From positions 171,473,984 to 171,537,983 of the forward strand of contig OW386285.2 in NCBI GenBank assembly GCA_936432065.2: DNA of 64,000 nt, in the 5' to 3' direction. Made by a program: the position numbers and the translations under genes. The stretch is from Rutpela maculata (lineage: Eukaryota; Arthropoda; Insecta; Coleoptera; Cerambycidae). A model generated the notes under the pieces. The model had not been told where the DNA came from, ran no database searches, and saw only the letters and a program-made list of their open reading frames with translations. Of this stretch, positions 1-12,209 are shown piece by piece. The number at the start of each line of letters is the position of its first letter. The stretch's first letter is position 1.

Positions 1-545
1 GGTTGGTTTTTCACCCCCAACCCCCAAAAACACTTACCTCAAAAATAGTCTGTCCGGAGGACCATACCAGTAGCAGTGTATCTTTATAATGTATTTTGGT
101 AAGGATATACTGGTCTGGTCCAGTTTTTTGTTTGGGGGTGTTCTTTGGGGTTAGAGGTGACAGGTGACAAACGAGCGAATCTGGCAATTCTGACTTCGGA
201 TTCGGTTTCAGGGGGTCAAAATACATAAGGACGTACTGGTATGGCCTGCAGGCCAAAGCACCTTTTTGTGGCTAGGGGTGAAAAGAGAACCAGTCCGACA
301 ATTCTGACTCCGGATTCGGTTTCAGCGGGTCCAAATACGGAAGGATATACTGGTCTGATTCGCAGACCAGACCACTTTTTTGGGGAGGTGTTTTTCTGGG
401 GTTAAGGGTGAAAACGTTGAAGGTGAAAACCGCTCAATTTTCGGCAAATTGAAGGTCATATTTGTAATCAGCATGCCAAAAAACATAAGATAGTACACTT
501 TTCTAAGGGAGGCGCATTGGGCCCAAAATTGGCATCCTTCTTTCA
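1..545. repeat. Satellite-like monomers, first cluster
   Basis: Degenerate copies of the unit that forms the large cluster at 28-32 kb. Each carries the near-palindromic gtccgccggacagacca-type box, a run of C or G (cccccaaccccc, or its complement), and the core cggattcggtttcag followed by aaatacataagga. The first roughly 60 bases read in one orientation and the rest mainly in the other, so the cluster is itself partly inverted. Near 440-490 a divergent core (tttgtaatcagcatgcc, then aaaaaacataaga) replaces the usual one. Short open frames across the block follow the repeat period and are not genes. The block may begin left of the window. Confidence 0.75.
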
Positions 546-1590
546 CCGTCGCGCGTCGCCCAGTTAACTGAATCTTATTACCTAATATCGATATTGAAGT
601 CGGTTAAAAATACGTTTGATTTCGTTATTTGTTCATTTTTAGACCGCTGCGCGATCCACAAAATGTTTATGACTGTGAATCGTGACCACAAATGCAGAGC
701 TACGCAGCTAATTCCTTTTGTCTCTATAAGTTAATGATTCATTTTATATTACAGTACCAAACTCAACTGTTAGGCCCACTAAAGTCAATAGTAATGATCT
801 ATTTGAAGTTACAGAACAACAAATATTATTGTCTAAAAATGGCTGGGCTAATATTGCATAACCAAATATTTTTTTTTATCAAAATAACACAAAATAGATC
901 AGCATACCTTCATCTTGAAATTCCATTGCCAAAATCTTTCAGTCCAGGAATTGACACTAAAAACAAAGTCAGTGTAGAGACTAATGGATAATACATAATT
1001 AGTGTTCTGTAAAGCTCACTTCCGACTACAAAAAAGGAATGACCGGATTTCAATAATGATGAAATTATTGCCGCGCAAAGGTTTAGTTATCTAGTTTGTC
1101 AAAATTGTTATTGCAAGATCATCAGGAGAATTTAATATAAATTATCCAAATCGTCCGCCTGTTAATGTCAGCAACTTTAGAAAAATCAGTGTTTTAATGA
1201 AACACAACCTTCGCGCGCTATAATTATTATTACAAGCAAAAGTTTAAATAAGTAAAATCTACAGAAATTGACAATTAAACATTCATTTAGCAACAGTTTG
1301 AGTCAAGGTACTCTTCTAAATACACAATCCCGTCCAACAGTGGATTTTCAGTGACAATTTCATTTTTTTTATTTATTTCGGTGTTTTTCACGAAATTTGG
1401 CACAAACCCATTTGAGAGGTTGCCGAATTCAATGGGGTACTCAGATTTGAAATAAAAAATTGCTAATATTATTTCACCCACAAAAACAAAATCAATAGAT
1501 CAGTGTTTTATAAAATTTAATGTACCACAAGAATGTACCACAAAAATCTAGAAAGTTGTAAAGAATTAAATGTTTTACAAAATAGCCAAT
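546..1590. other. Unassigned A+T-rich stretch
   Basis: No coding exon, RNA gene or clear element is visible. Bases 555-640 resemble 5145-5240 (shared tract cttattacctaatatcgat), so part of this stretch is a dispersed repeat. Confidence 0.5.
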
Positions 1591-1591
1591 A

Positions 1592-2385
1592 AGAGTATAC
1601 TGGGTAGCTCAGCGGATAGGGATGGGACACTCTTGTAACTTTTGAACAGGCGAATGGATTCTTTTCAAATTTGGTGTAGTGATATGGGATAAAATTTTCA
1701 ATTATATGATGTAAAGAACGAAAATGGCCGACTCCCTGTTTCGATGCAATTGACATAAAAAACAAATTTTAAAATCTATTTTATGCAAAAATATACAGGT
1801 TGTTCTAACAACCTGTATATTTTTGCATATTTGGATCCTGCTAGCCAAAATACATATGATCTGTCTCACAAATATTACGCAAGCATCTTTAAAATATTAT
1901 CTCTTCAGATACATGAAACACGATTTATTCTTCATTAAGTTCAACTATATTGGTTTTTCAGCGAAAACTATTTTTTTAAATGGAACTCCTATGGAATAGG
2001 ACAATCTGTTATTTAATTAGATCTTAAATTAAGAAAAAAATTATAATGTCTACCTTCTCTACAAAGACAAGGTAGTACAAACTACATTTATAATTAAAAA
2101 AGAAATGTTTTGATAATCGATTTTTTACAATAATAAACTAACAATTAGAAAAATCTATATTTTTTGAAAATCATATGTATTTTGGCCGGCAGGATTCAAG
2201 TATGCAAAAATATGCAGGTTGCTCCATTTAAAAAATTGGATTTTCATGTAAATTGCACCGAAACCGGAAGTCAGCCATTTTGGACATTTACATCAAATAA
2301 TTGGAAACATTACACCAATTTTGAAAAAAAATTTATTCGCCCATTCAAAAGTTACAAGAGTGTCCAAGTATGTCTATCTTTTTGT
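1592..2385. repeat. Foldback repeat with internal perfect hairpin
   Basis: The left arm at about 1617-1850 is matched in reverse complement by about 2165-2380; compare gacactcttgtaactttt near 1627 with aaaagttacaagagtgtcc near 2347. Inside the left arm, 1782-1829 is a perfect hairpin with 23-bp stems and a 2-base loop. The left edge contains gggtagctcagcgg, which resembles a tRNA A box, but no B box follows at the right distance, so I do not call a tRNA or SINE. Confidence 0.75.
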
Positions 2386-2424
2386 TAACCAACTCCATAA
2401 AATTTAATTTGTTAATTTCTAAAT

Positions 2425-4545
2425 AGTCGGTACTCGTCTATAGTGAATGTATTTTCATGAAACTTTTTCATTGAGTTTTTAATTGTAAGTACTTTAATCT
2501 TTTACTTTAAAAACATATTGCTAATAATTATTTAATTATTCAAACAAATAATTCTTAATTATCGAATTAATCTTCATGTTTTTCGCAATAAAAATGATTA
2601 TTTTTAATTTTTTTTTTTCTTAATTGGTCATAGAAACACAAAAGAGACATACTTTTTACAAAGAAATCCAAACATTTTTTGAAAAAGTAGGTAATACTGT
2701 GAAAAAATTAATGTTCAAATGTAAAGATTTTTACAATGATTCAAATGTGATCGGCAAAAAAATAGAATTCTTATGATTTTCTTGACGGCTGAATATGAAT
2801 CTATGTTCAAAAAATCAAAATTAAAAATTGCTGATACAAAATGGCAAATATAACGCCTCAAAATATATTTAACTCGATTAAAAAGTAGTCATTAAGGTTA
2901 TAGAATGGTCCAAATGAAACAATATGAAATTTAGATCGTAGCAAAATATTTATTTTGAAAAAATCGGGAAACAAATTATAAACAATCAATTTTGATAAAT
3001 AATAATCTTTATTTATTGTCCTCATTCTCTATATCAGTCATTCATATCACTGGTGTTGCATTCAAGCAGTTGCCTTTGCATTGTGCACAAGCTGATGAGC
3101 AATGCAAACCAATTTTCCTGCATCCACAAACTGGTCCATATCTGGTATTACGCAAACAGAGGATCATTTTCAGCATTGTCATTGTCATTGTAATTGGCTG
3201 TAACAGCTGCTCTCAATTTTCCATCCCCAATTTTTTTGTAAGATGCTTTGGTCTAACCATAACTGCGCCAGTGTAACAAGCTGGTCCACATCTGGTCTTA
3301 CCTGAACAAAAGATCATTTTCAGCAAATTTTCGGGGACTGGTGGCTGAGTCATTGTAATTGATTGTAACAACTCACTCTCAATTCTCCATCTCCACCTGA
3401 AAATAGATCATTTTTATGTGTTGCATGGCCGCGTCATGTGTAGGCACCAATGAAGCTAGATTGATACAGCTATTCTCAGATATGACACGACGCAGCGTCT
3501 GTGTTTTACACCAAAGACAAGAATAACTTTTCCAAGCTGACTGAATAGCGCAAAGATTTGCAAAAAGCTGCTGAAGTGTTTAGGAACTCGAGCGCCGATG
3601 TAAATATTTTTGAGTCTGGTATTTTATGTATTTCGGCATTGTATGGTGCTCCGTGAACTATAAACAATTTAAATCAATTTCTGTACCAATCGTTCATTAA
3701 AGCTACATCTAACTGTGTCATCTAGCTTCATTGGTGCCTACATGATGCAGCCATAAAACACATAAAAATGGTGTATTTACAGGTGCAGTTATGGTTAGGA
3801 CAAAGTATCTTACCAAAAAGATGGAGATAGAAAATTGAGAGTGAGTTGTTACAATCAATTACAATAACGCAGCCACCAGCCCCGAAAATTTGCTGAAAAT
3901 GATCTTTTGTTCGATGTGGGCCAGCTTGTGAATGCAGGAAAAGTGGTTTGCATTGCTCTCTAGCTTGTTCACAATGCAAATTCAATTAGTGCTTGAATGC
4001 AACACCAGTGGTTATGAAAAATTATTTGTTTATAATTTTATTTCCCGATTTTTTCAAAATAAATATTTTTCTACGATTGAAATTTCATATTGTTTTATTT
4101 GGATAAGTATTTAACCTTAGTGACTACTTTTTAATCGAGTTATACATATTTTGTGACGTTATATTCGTCAATTCGTATCAGTAAATTTTAATTTTGATTT
4201 TTTTAACATAGATTCATACTCAGCAGTCCCCGTATTTACATTTCATTAATGTTGAAATGTAAATACGTTTTTTTCATAGTATCAATTTTTTTTAAAATTT
4301 ATGAACTTGTGAAAAATGTCCCTTTTGTGTTTCTGTGATTATTTCTGTGATGAAAAAAAAATAAAGATAATCAATTTTACTGTGAAGAACATGAAGATTC
4401 ATTAGATAGATAATTAAGAATTATTTGTGTAAATAATTAAATAATGATTAGCAATGTTTTTTTATGTAGAAGATTAAAGTTCTTGCAATTAGAAACTCAA
4501 CGAAAAAAGTTTCATGAAAATCTGTTCGCTATAGACGGGTTCTGA
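2425..4545. repeat. Long foldback element, about 2.1 kb
   Basis: The arms at about 2425-3470 and 3700-4545 are inverted copies around a loop near 3500-3690. Anchor pairs include gtaggcaccaatgaagcta (3440s) against tagcttcattggtgcctac (3722-3742), and ttcatgaaactttttca (2454) against its complement near 4505. An 85-residue and a 94-residue open frame lie inside the arms and are mirror images of each other, so they reflect the repeat and not genes. No transposase-like sequence is seen. Confidence 0.8.
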
Positions 4546-5080
4546 GGTTTTACATTTTTCTCGGCTAACTACACTCGACTAAAAGGAGAAGGTTCTCAAT
4601 TCGACCCGTGTGTATATTTTTTTCTTTACGTTTGTGCAATCATTATTTATAAATTATAAATTTGCATAGGCGATTTCTATGAAATCTTCTCACACTGAAA
4701 GGTATGGCTCAACGGTGGTCTCATATTAATTTCATCAAGTTATATATCCAGTATACGGTAAGCAAGAAAAAAATTCAAATTAGGTCGGAATTGCATTAAA
4801 ATTGGCTGGTTAGGTGGCTTAGAAGTAGCTAATAACGAATCTGATGTTAAAAATTGAGAATTCAAAATGATGAAAACAACATGGCTACGATAAATCCAAT
4901 ATTTTTACAAGATTTGTAGAGTATTCTACAAATCTTGATATTTTTGTAGATTTACATTTGATACATAGTGATTTCAGGATTCTCTGATAACGAGCCTGTT
5001 GTGAAAACTTAAAACGTCTCAACGACGGGTATTTCACTGTGTAGAAGATAAATAAAGAGGCCGCTTGAAAGGGTGAAAAA
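4546..5080. other. Unassigned stretch with one perfect hairpin
   Basis: Nothing coding is visible. 4908-4937 is a perfect stem-loop with a 13-bp stem (caagatttgtaga and its complement) and a 4-base loop gtat. It looks like the tip of a decayed foldback. Confidence 0.45.
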
Positions 5081-5084
5081 AAAA

Positions 5085-5325
5085 TTGAAAAGGAATTGAA
5101 CCGCCTTCAAAAAAGATCTCGAAAAATTATAAAATAAAATTTCACCATCGCTCGGTTAATTGAACCTTATTACCTAATATCGATATCGAGGCCGATGTAA
5201 ATATGAAAAAATAACGAAAGAAAACGTATTTTTAACCAACGTGCGACGGTGAAATTTTATTTCATAATTTTTAGTTATCTTTTTTGAAGGCGGTTCAATT
5301 TTCTTTTTTTTTTTTAATTTCTTAT
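5085..5325. repeat. Short foldback repeat
   Basis: 5085-5155 pairs with 5243-5320: aattgaaccgccttcaa against ttgaaggcggttcaatt, and ataaaatttcaccatcg against cgacggtgaaattttat. The loop holds cttattacctaatatcgat, which recurs near 575. Confidence 0.8.
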
Positions 5326-6413
5326 AGAATGTGCACAGGAAGTGTGCAGTGTGATCTCGTGTGAAAATGATCGTGTTTAAACGCATATATTGCCAAAACA
5401 GTAAAACATACATATATATGCTGACACTCACTTTTTTATGTGAAATATATTTCTCTACAACTTTAGTCCTACATTTTCATTACAGAGTGGCCCTTTTGGT
5501 AACAGCCTGATTAATATAGGTATTATCCATTGGCAGCCATATTGGAGCCGCCATGCATAATTTCAAGTTCTTAGCTCATCGGGAAGTAGGTACTCGGACA
5601 ATTCCTCGTACAGATAAAAACAGTGCTATTACCAGTCTCCATCGCTAAAAATATCGACCATCGATAAGTTTAATGTAGATAATTTTTTTTATCGAGTTTG
5701 TCCTAAAAGTCAATTACAGAACCAACATCGGTAAATTCCACCGAGAGCGATTAATTTATATCTACTCGATAATAATGGAGTGGACTTAGCTCAAAATAAT
5801 ATGCAAAAAGAATTATTTTTACCGTTGCCATAAACTCGTAATAGGGTTTCTACAGACGAGTAGATAAAATGGGTTAAACAGGGTCGATAATTTTATCGAC
5901 TGAACTGGTAATGGCACCGAAAAATATAGGTTAAGGGCCATATATAATGGCTATATCTGTTTGTTTGAGCGTTTCCAGATATGCTAAGAACTTGAAATTT
6001 TATAAGTAGAGATTAACTTCAAACCCTGAAAAAAATTAATAAAATGGGGAATTCAAAATGGCCGCCCCAATTTGGTGGCCTAAAATTAAGTCAAATTATT
6101 GCGAAACTTCAAAACTTGAATAATTTATAGATGATCATTATTTGAACAGTTTGGTTTTTGTTTAATAAAAATTCTTTCTTTATTTTTAGTTACCTCAATA
6201 AACCCGTAGTGGAACGTGGGTATTTTGCTAGTTTAAATATAATATTAACATATAAATATGATGGTAAAGTTTAATAAGCTGTTTTTATTCGAATTATATA
6301 AGAATACTATTAGAGTAAATTCTAACATTTAATCAATAATACATAATGGTTTTAATATCTCATGAGCTTTATTATTATTACACATAGGTTTGTATACAGT
6401 ATAAAAATGGCAC
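5326..6413. repeat. Mostly unassigned; small foldback at 5623-5917
   Basis: Bases near 5623-5670 (gtgctattaccagt, then atcgaccatcgataa) recur inverted at about 5880-5917 (actggtaatggcacc at the edge), giving a hairpin element of about 295 bp. The rest up to 6413 shows no gene and no recognisable element. Confidence 0.55.
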
Positions 6414-6421
6414 GGTTAACT

Positions 6422-6692
6422 CAGGCCTGTAGCTAGGGGGGGGGGGGGGCAGTACGGGCGACGCCCGTCCTGGAATAAGTTTCGCCCGACCTACGGCGAT
6501 CGCAAGGGGGGGCAATTGCAACTGTCTTTTCAATATTATGAAAGATTTTGAAAGAGATTGGGTAAAAAAATTTTTTTTTTGTTTCTCGCCCCCCCGCTCA
6601 TGAAAAATTTTTTCGGACTAAAAAAATTTTTTTATGGACCCCCCTGAAAAATTGTTTGCCCGCCCTTAAAGCACTTTCTAGCTACAGGCCTG
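6422..6692. mobile_element. hAT-type MITE with 8-bp target duplication
   Basis: A 271-bp element with 15-bp terminal inverted repeats, caggcctgtagctag at the left and the exact complement at the right. It is flanked by perfect 8-bp direct repeats ggttaact at 6414-6421 and 6693-6700. CAG-type ends and 8-bp duplications are the hallmark of the hAT superfamily. The interior is G- and C-tract-rich non-coding sequence (ggggggggggggg, cccccc) and is too short for a transposase. It lies upstream of the Rim exon, within the presumed intron. Superfamily assignment rests on ends and duplication only. Confidence 0.88.
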
Positions 6693-7192
6693 GGTTAACT
6701 TCGGCAATTCGTAGTGAAAGGAACGTTTCATATTACATGTTTATTATTGATAATTTAGAGACAATGTGCCTATTACAAAATGTTATACTGAATAAATGTA
6801 TAACTTTTCGTATTATGTCATACTATACTAAGAATGTTAATAAATCAGGTAGTGAAATCCAATAAAACAACTTTATGGAAATTAAGAATATGTCATAATT
6901 TCCTATCTAGGATTCATCCTTAAGAGATTGTTCGACGGCTCCCATGTACGTTATACGTTTGTCAAGTGTTTGTACTAAATAATTAATTAATACCTATTTC
7001 AAAGTTGTGTAACTTAATAAACCAAGATCGACATATTTATAAAATAATTTTCCTACAATAGTAAACATGCAACATATGAACGTAACAATATATGACTAAT
7101 TTTATAGTCGTTGCTCTTAGTTCTAATAGATATTTTGGGAATTAAATTGCTTTCACATCAAACAGATACTCTGAGATTGATATCCTTATTTA

Positions 7193-7200
7193 CCTACAGG
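7193..7200 (+). promoter_or_regulatory. 3' splice site of the Rim terminal exon
   Basis: A pyrimidine-rich tract (ccttatttacctacag) ends at 7199, directly before the open frame. It leaves a split codon whose last two bases (GA) belong to this exon. It is the best acceptor near the point where C2B-like similarity and open frame begin. Confidence 0.7.
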
Positions 7201-7765
7201 ATCAACAAGCGGGGCATCTGGGAGAGAAGCTCGCAAGGACAGCGTATTGGAAATTACAGAAACTACAAAAGAGAATACTCCACCTTCTAGCCCAGAACGT
7301 ACATCACCACCCCAATTGGGTCCAGGTCAAATCAAACCTAGAGGATTCCGCTTATCGAGTACTCGACCAGTTGAAATTAAGCTTGGTCTACTTATGACGA
7401 AAGGTCAGTTGGAGGTCGAAGTAGTCTGCGTTCGACATATGCCACCTAGAGAAACCCCTCCAGATACCTACGTCAAATGCTACTTACGCGACGGCGACCG
7501 TTGGTTGCAAAAAAAGAAGACGCGTGTTGTAAAGCATTCCTGTGAACCCCAGTTTAGACAAACGCTCAAGTACCAGGCCTGTGACGTACTAGGGCGAAGT
7601 TTGGTAGTAATGTTGTGGGAGAGACAAGGTGGCTTCGAACATAATCAAGGTTTAGGAGGAGCAGAAGTAGCTCTCGACTCCATAACGCTTACCCATTTAA
7701 GCACAGGCTGGTATCCACTTTTCCCTATTCATTCCCTTGGCTCCGATTCAAATGATTCGCCTTGA
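7200..7765 (+). CDS. Last exon of a RIM homologue (C2B domain)
   Basis: Partial gene: 187 codons from a 3' splice site to TGA. The acceptor is tttacctacag ending at 7199. The exon starts with two bases of a split codon (GA), then STSGASGREARKDSV, and the frame stays open to the stop. A Ser/Pro/Thr-rich linker of about 50 residues leads into a C2 fold: KGQLEVEVV, then TYVKCYLRDGDRWLQ, a basic stretch KKKTRVVKH, MLWERQGGFEHNQGLGG, and the ending GWYPLFP. Order and ending match the C-terminal C2B domain of RIM active-zone proteins (KGQLEVEVI, YVKVYL, KKKTR, GWYKLFP). In that family C2B lacks the usual acidic calcium ligands and binds membrane phosphoinositide and liprin-alpha at presynaptic release sites. 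Upstream exons must lie left of 7199, probably outside the window, because none is recognisable in 1-7199. The frame continues in phase through leucine at 7247, so no start codon is expected here. Fife and piccolo-like proteins are the closest alternatives. Confidence 0.9.
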
Positions 7766-8749
7766 CCTGTTTCAGATATTACCGATTTTACAGAGTTAAC
7801 CAATGAAAAAAATTAATTCATCATTATGTTACCAATCCATTACAATTTAATTTCAGTCCTAATATGGTGGTACTACTAATAAGGAATATTTCCTTAAATG
7901 TCTGTCTTAATGGGCATGTAATGAGTTGTTGAGTAACATCGTCAAATAATTCGTATAAAAACATGTACAGGTGCCATTCAACTTGAACACGAAAAACTGA
8001 TCAACTTCGAAAAGAATAACGATATTTTTTATGAGGAACGAATATATTTTATTTTATATAGTATCTACATGGTTTTAACATTCCATTATTTTGTAATAGA
8101 CAATTACCTGATGTAAATTAAGAACATTTTTATAAATAGAAGCATATTTTATGCCATTTTCTACTTTACCATTAACATGGTTATTTTATTCGTTTATAAC
8201 CTTATGTAGATATATAAAATAAAATTTGTAGAAATAAATCAATCACCATTAAGTAAATATCCCACACTACGTAATTATAATCATATCAGTTGTTATTTAA
8301 CGAATCATAATTGAATATAAGGACCAATGTTTTGTACATTCGTTGTTCAAATTATTTTTCTAATATTTTATCAACAATTTATTTAAGTAACGTTAATTTA
8401 AAGTAAGTTTGGAGGTAACCAAACACATTAATAAATAAATAAGTAATGAATGTAACATAGCAAATGTAAAGACAATTAATGTGCTATATACACCAATGTA
8501 TATAAAGTAAAATTAGGTGTAGTATGTTTAAAATCCCAATAGAATCTTTACGTAAATATATGTTGACTTGTAGGATTTACTATTATCTACATAATTGTTC
8601 TTTTCGCTCTTCTATCAAATTTCTAAACTTTCTGATGTCTAAATTGTAGTTATATTTTTTTATATCAATCAACAGCGTATAAGGTACTAAATCAAAACTT
8701 GACAATCTACTAAAAACTATAGTCATTACTGACATTTGAGGGTAAAAAT
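7766..8749 (+). other. Probable Rim 3' untranslated region and flank
   Basis: A+T-rich, non-coding and free of obvious foldbacks, unlike the rest of the window. Candidate polyadenylation signals AATAAA occur at 8233-8238 and in the aataaataaataag tract near 8430. Which one is used cannot be told from sequence. The stretch ends where the foldback element at 8750 begins. Confidence 0.45.
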
Positions 8750-9336
8750 CACAGGTCGACAAAAAGAAAACGGGGCTTTTGATCAGAACCTTTTTGTCCC
8801 ATGTTTTTTGACATGCTGAAACGGATTCTGATATTAAAAAAATCTATCGCATCAATTTTTGTCATTCCCTAAAAAGGACAAAAAAAAGGTCTTGTCCTAA
8901 GGTCGTGATGTAAGTTTTCTGAAGTATTTTGACGAGCTGAAGCCAATTTTGGACAAAAAGAAAAAAAAATGTTTTGTCTTAAGGTTCTGATCTAACTTTT
9001 CTGAAGTTTGATATACTGAAGCTAATTTTGCGCAAAAAAAAATTATCGTGTCAGTTTCCCCCTGCTACCCTTAGGAAATAAAAGGGGGTTGTAGACGGAA
9101 ACTGACACGATAGAAAAAATTTTTTGTCCAAGATTGGCTTCAGCGTATCAAAATGCTTCAGAAAAGTTAGATCAGAACCTTAGAACAAAACGTTTTTGCC
9201 TTTTAAAAGAGATGGTAGACAAAAATTGATGCGGTGGATTTTTTTTTAATATCAGAATCGGTTTCAACAGGTCAAAAAACATAGGGTAAAGTAGTTCTGG
9301 TCAAAAGCGCAGCCCCTTTTTTTTTGTCGGCCTGTG
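8750..9336. mobile_element. Foldback element with CACAGGTC ends
   Basis: A 587-bp near-palindrome. It begins cacaggtcgacaaaaag and ends with the inverted form (ttttttgtcggcctgtg). A second box 65 bp in reads gctgaaacggattctgat, and its mirror at about 9255 reads atcagaatcggtttcaac. The arms carry internally repeated units (ggttctgatctaacttttctgaag). No coding capacity. It is one of five elements in the window sharing this end architecture. No clear target duplication was found (left flank aaaaat, right flank tattta). Confidence 0.8.
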
Positions 9337-10608
9337 TATTTAATAATATTTCGAGCTCTCTCATTGAACACAAAAGAGTCCGGTTAATTTAGATAAAAAA
9401 TTAACAAATAGAACAAATGAATTTATAACTTTCATAAATTCTGGGATTGTACTTATTGAGGGAGTAGCTTTAAATAGAGTCTCTCGAGGTGAGCTTCACA
9501 CATTTTACTTCACCTCTCACCAGACGCGATTTTTTGCGTTTAAGGCACCCCTAAACGCCCAATAATATTTGATATAGCGCAATATTATTGCATGTTTAGG
9601 TTCTATATTGTGTACATTGCGCAAGTATTAAATAAAGTTTGTGCATGTTTGAAAGAGTCTCGCCAGTTAAGGATGTGGAATTGGGCCCAGCTGCTTATTG
9701 GGCTATTCATTCACATGAATGTTGCTTATGACTAGAAATGCTCAATAAAATATATAATACACCTCTATCCCTATATTACCAAAGTTAAACCCTCAACTTT
9801 AAAATTATTTTTTTTCAAAACTATTGAAGATAATTAAACGAAAGTAATAAGAGTCGTTGATATGAAATAGTTTTATATTTTACATTTTTTTACATTCTTA
9901 TTACGTCATTTAGAATATTAAAAAAATAATTTAATTTTTGAGGGTGTTGTTTTTATATCAACAACCCCTTGTATTATGTGGATTGATTAAAATGGCCTAA
10001 CTATATTGTCTAATAAATTCAATACTTGTTAAGCAAAAAAAATGGGAGCCAAGCTAAAAGTAGTAGTAATTTTTTTTTATTATTAGCATCCAAATGAGTA
10101 GGAATTCAGTGGTCTACGTCTTCGCACTTAAATTTTTCTTGTGTGACTGTGGTTTTGTTCATTACCTAGGTTTATATATTTTTAAGAGCCTTCCACCAAT
10201 CTGACCTTGCAGTAATTTTAATATACAATGATTATGTCAGTGTTAAATACTATAGATTTATTTGGTAGGTATCACTGAAGGGGTTGAGATAAAAACAGTA
10301 CCCTCAAGAATTAAATTATTTTTTTAATATACTAAACGACGTAATAGGAATGTAAAAAAATGTAAAATATAAAGCTATTTTATATCAACACACCCTTCAT
10401 TTAATCATCTTCAAGTTTTGAAAAAAAATAATTTTAAAGTAATATAGGGGATAGAGTTTTACTATATATTTTATTGAGCATTCCTAGACATAATCAACAG
10501 TTATGTGAATGAATAGCCCAATAAGCCGCTGGGCCCAATTCTACATACTTAACCGGCGATACTCTATTGCGCAAATATTGTACGTATAAGGTGAGTATTG
10601 CGCAATAA

Positions 10609-10731
10609 TAGAGAGTCGTTGAGCAACTAAAATAACGTAACTTTATCGAGATACAGTGGCTTTATTTCATTGAAATAAAATTACCGTATCTCGATAACGT
10701 TACGTTATTTTGGTTGGTTAACAACTCTCTA
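10609..10731. mobile_element. Hairpin MITE with TA duplication
   Basis: The element between TA dinucleotides (10609-10610 and 10730-10731) starts gagagtcgttgagcaac and ends with a near-exact inverse (gttaacaactctc). The arms run about 45 bp each into aaaataacgtaac and tatcgagatac, with a short loop. TA target duplication and full-length hairpin form suggest a Tc1/mariner-derived MITE. No coding capacity. Confidence 0.75.
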
Positions 10732-10786
10732 TTCATTCAGTACAGCTTGTAGCTTATTAGGCCAGTGGAATTAGCAAATATGCATA

Positions 10787-12209
10787 TTGTAATTCGTTTC
10801 AGGATGCCACGTGGATTAAACGATAGTTTTATTGATTACGAACATGACCCTGAATTTGGTCCACTTTTTGACTGCCGGAACATTGTTTATTTAACGATTT
10901 ATTGTTGAAAAATTCCAAAAAATCGACTTTTTTAAAGATAACTCAAAGACCTTTGACGATAGGTTTTTCAATTTGTAGATACTGTGCGAAAATTTTCGCA
11001 ATGTGCAAATATTTTTTATTCTTTAACAAAAGCACTTTAGTGCTTGAAACTTTGACAAAATATGTCCTTTATCACCCCAAAGTTACTTCTGAAATTTCAT
11101 CAAAAAATTTTAATTAGTTTTAAAGATATTCAATTTGTTTATTAAATACATGAATAATGTAAAATGCAAATTCACCCAGTTCCCGTTGTCGTAGAGGGTT
11201 GATCTGGACATCATTTTTTTTTGTTGAGACTTAAACTTTATGTTTTTATTAATGGTAAATCAAATTTGCAATATTTTCAACTTAAAAATGGCGTTTGAAA
11301 AAATGTCACATTTTGAGGTTAGGTTTTTTGCTAATAACTTTTAAACACATGAAGATTTTGAAATATCGTTCTGATATCTTTGTTGCTGCGGTTTTTTCAC
11401 ACATTTTCAAAAAAAAAAATGACTGTAGAAGGCTACAGAGTCATTTAATAAACAAATTCTCGGCTTCTAATAAGGCTACAGAGTCATTTTTTTTTTTTTT
11501 TAAATGTGTGAAAAGACACCAGCAACAAAGATATGAGAACGATATTGCGAAATCTTCATTTGTTTAAAAGTTATTAGCAAAAAACCTAACCTCAAAATGT
11601 GACACTTTTTCAAACGCCATTTTGAAGTTGAAAATAATGCAAATTTGATTTGCCATTAATGAAAACATAAAGTTTAAGTCTCAACAAAAAAATGGATGTC
11701 CAGATCAACCCTCTACTACGACAACGGGTACTGGGTGAATTTGCATTTTACATTATTTATGTTTTTAATAAACAAATTGAATATCTCTTAAACTAATTAA
11801 AATTTTTTGACGAAATTTTAGGGGTAACTTTGGGGTAATAAAAGACATATTTCTTCAAAGTTTCAAGCATTGAAGTGCTTTTGATAAAGAATGAAAAATA
11901 TTTGCAAATTGCTAAAATTTTCGCGGTTTCTTGCAATTATTTAAACAAATTTTCAAGCGTTTTAAACGAAACACCTCTCAAATTAACCGTTTTTCAAAGT
12001 TCTAACAGTACCTACAAATTGAAAAATCTATCGTCAAAGGTCTTTAAGTTATCTTTAAAAAAGTCGTTTTTTTTTAATTTTTCAACAATAAATCGTTAAA
12101 TAAACAATGTTCCGGCAGTCAAAAAGTGGACCAAATTCAGGGTCATGTTCGTAATCAATAAAACTATCGTTTAATCCACGTGGCATTCTGAAACGAATTA
12201 CAATAAATT
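10787..12209. repeat. Large inner palindrome, arms about 0.7 kb
   Basis: Near-identical inverted arms extend from gtaattcgtttcag at the left to its complement at about 12190-12209. They meet at an A/T-rich centre (11410-11490) where two copies of ggctacagagtcattt occur. The arms contain atcaaccctctac and ctaacctcaaaatgtgac, readable in both directions. No transposase frame was found. Confidence 0.85.

Noticed and set aside
1600..1680. tRNA-like A box (gggtagctcagcgg)
   Set aside because: No B box or cloverleaf follows, and the sequence is the edge of an inverted-repeat arm.
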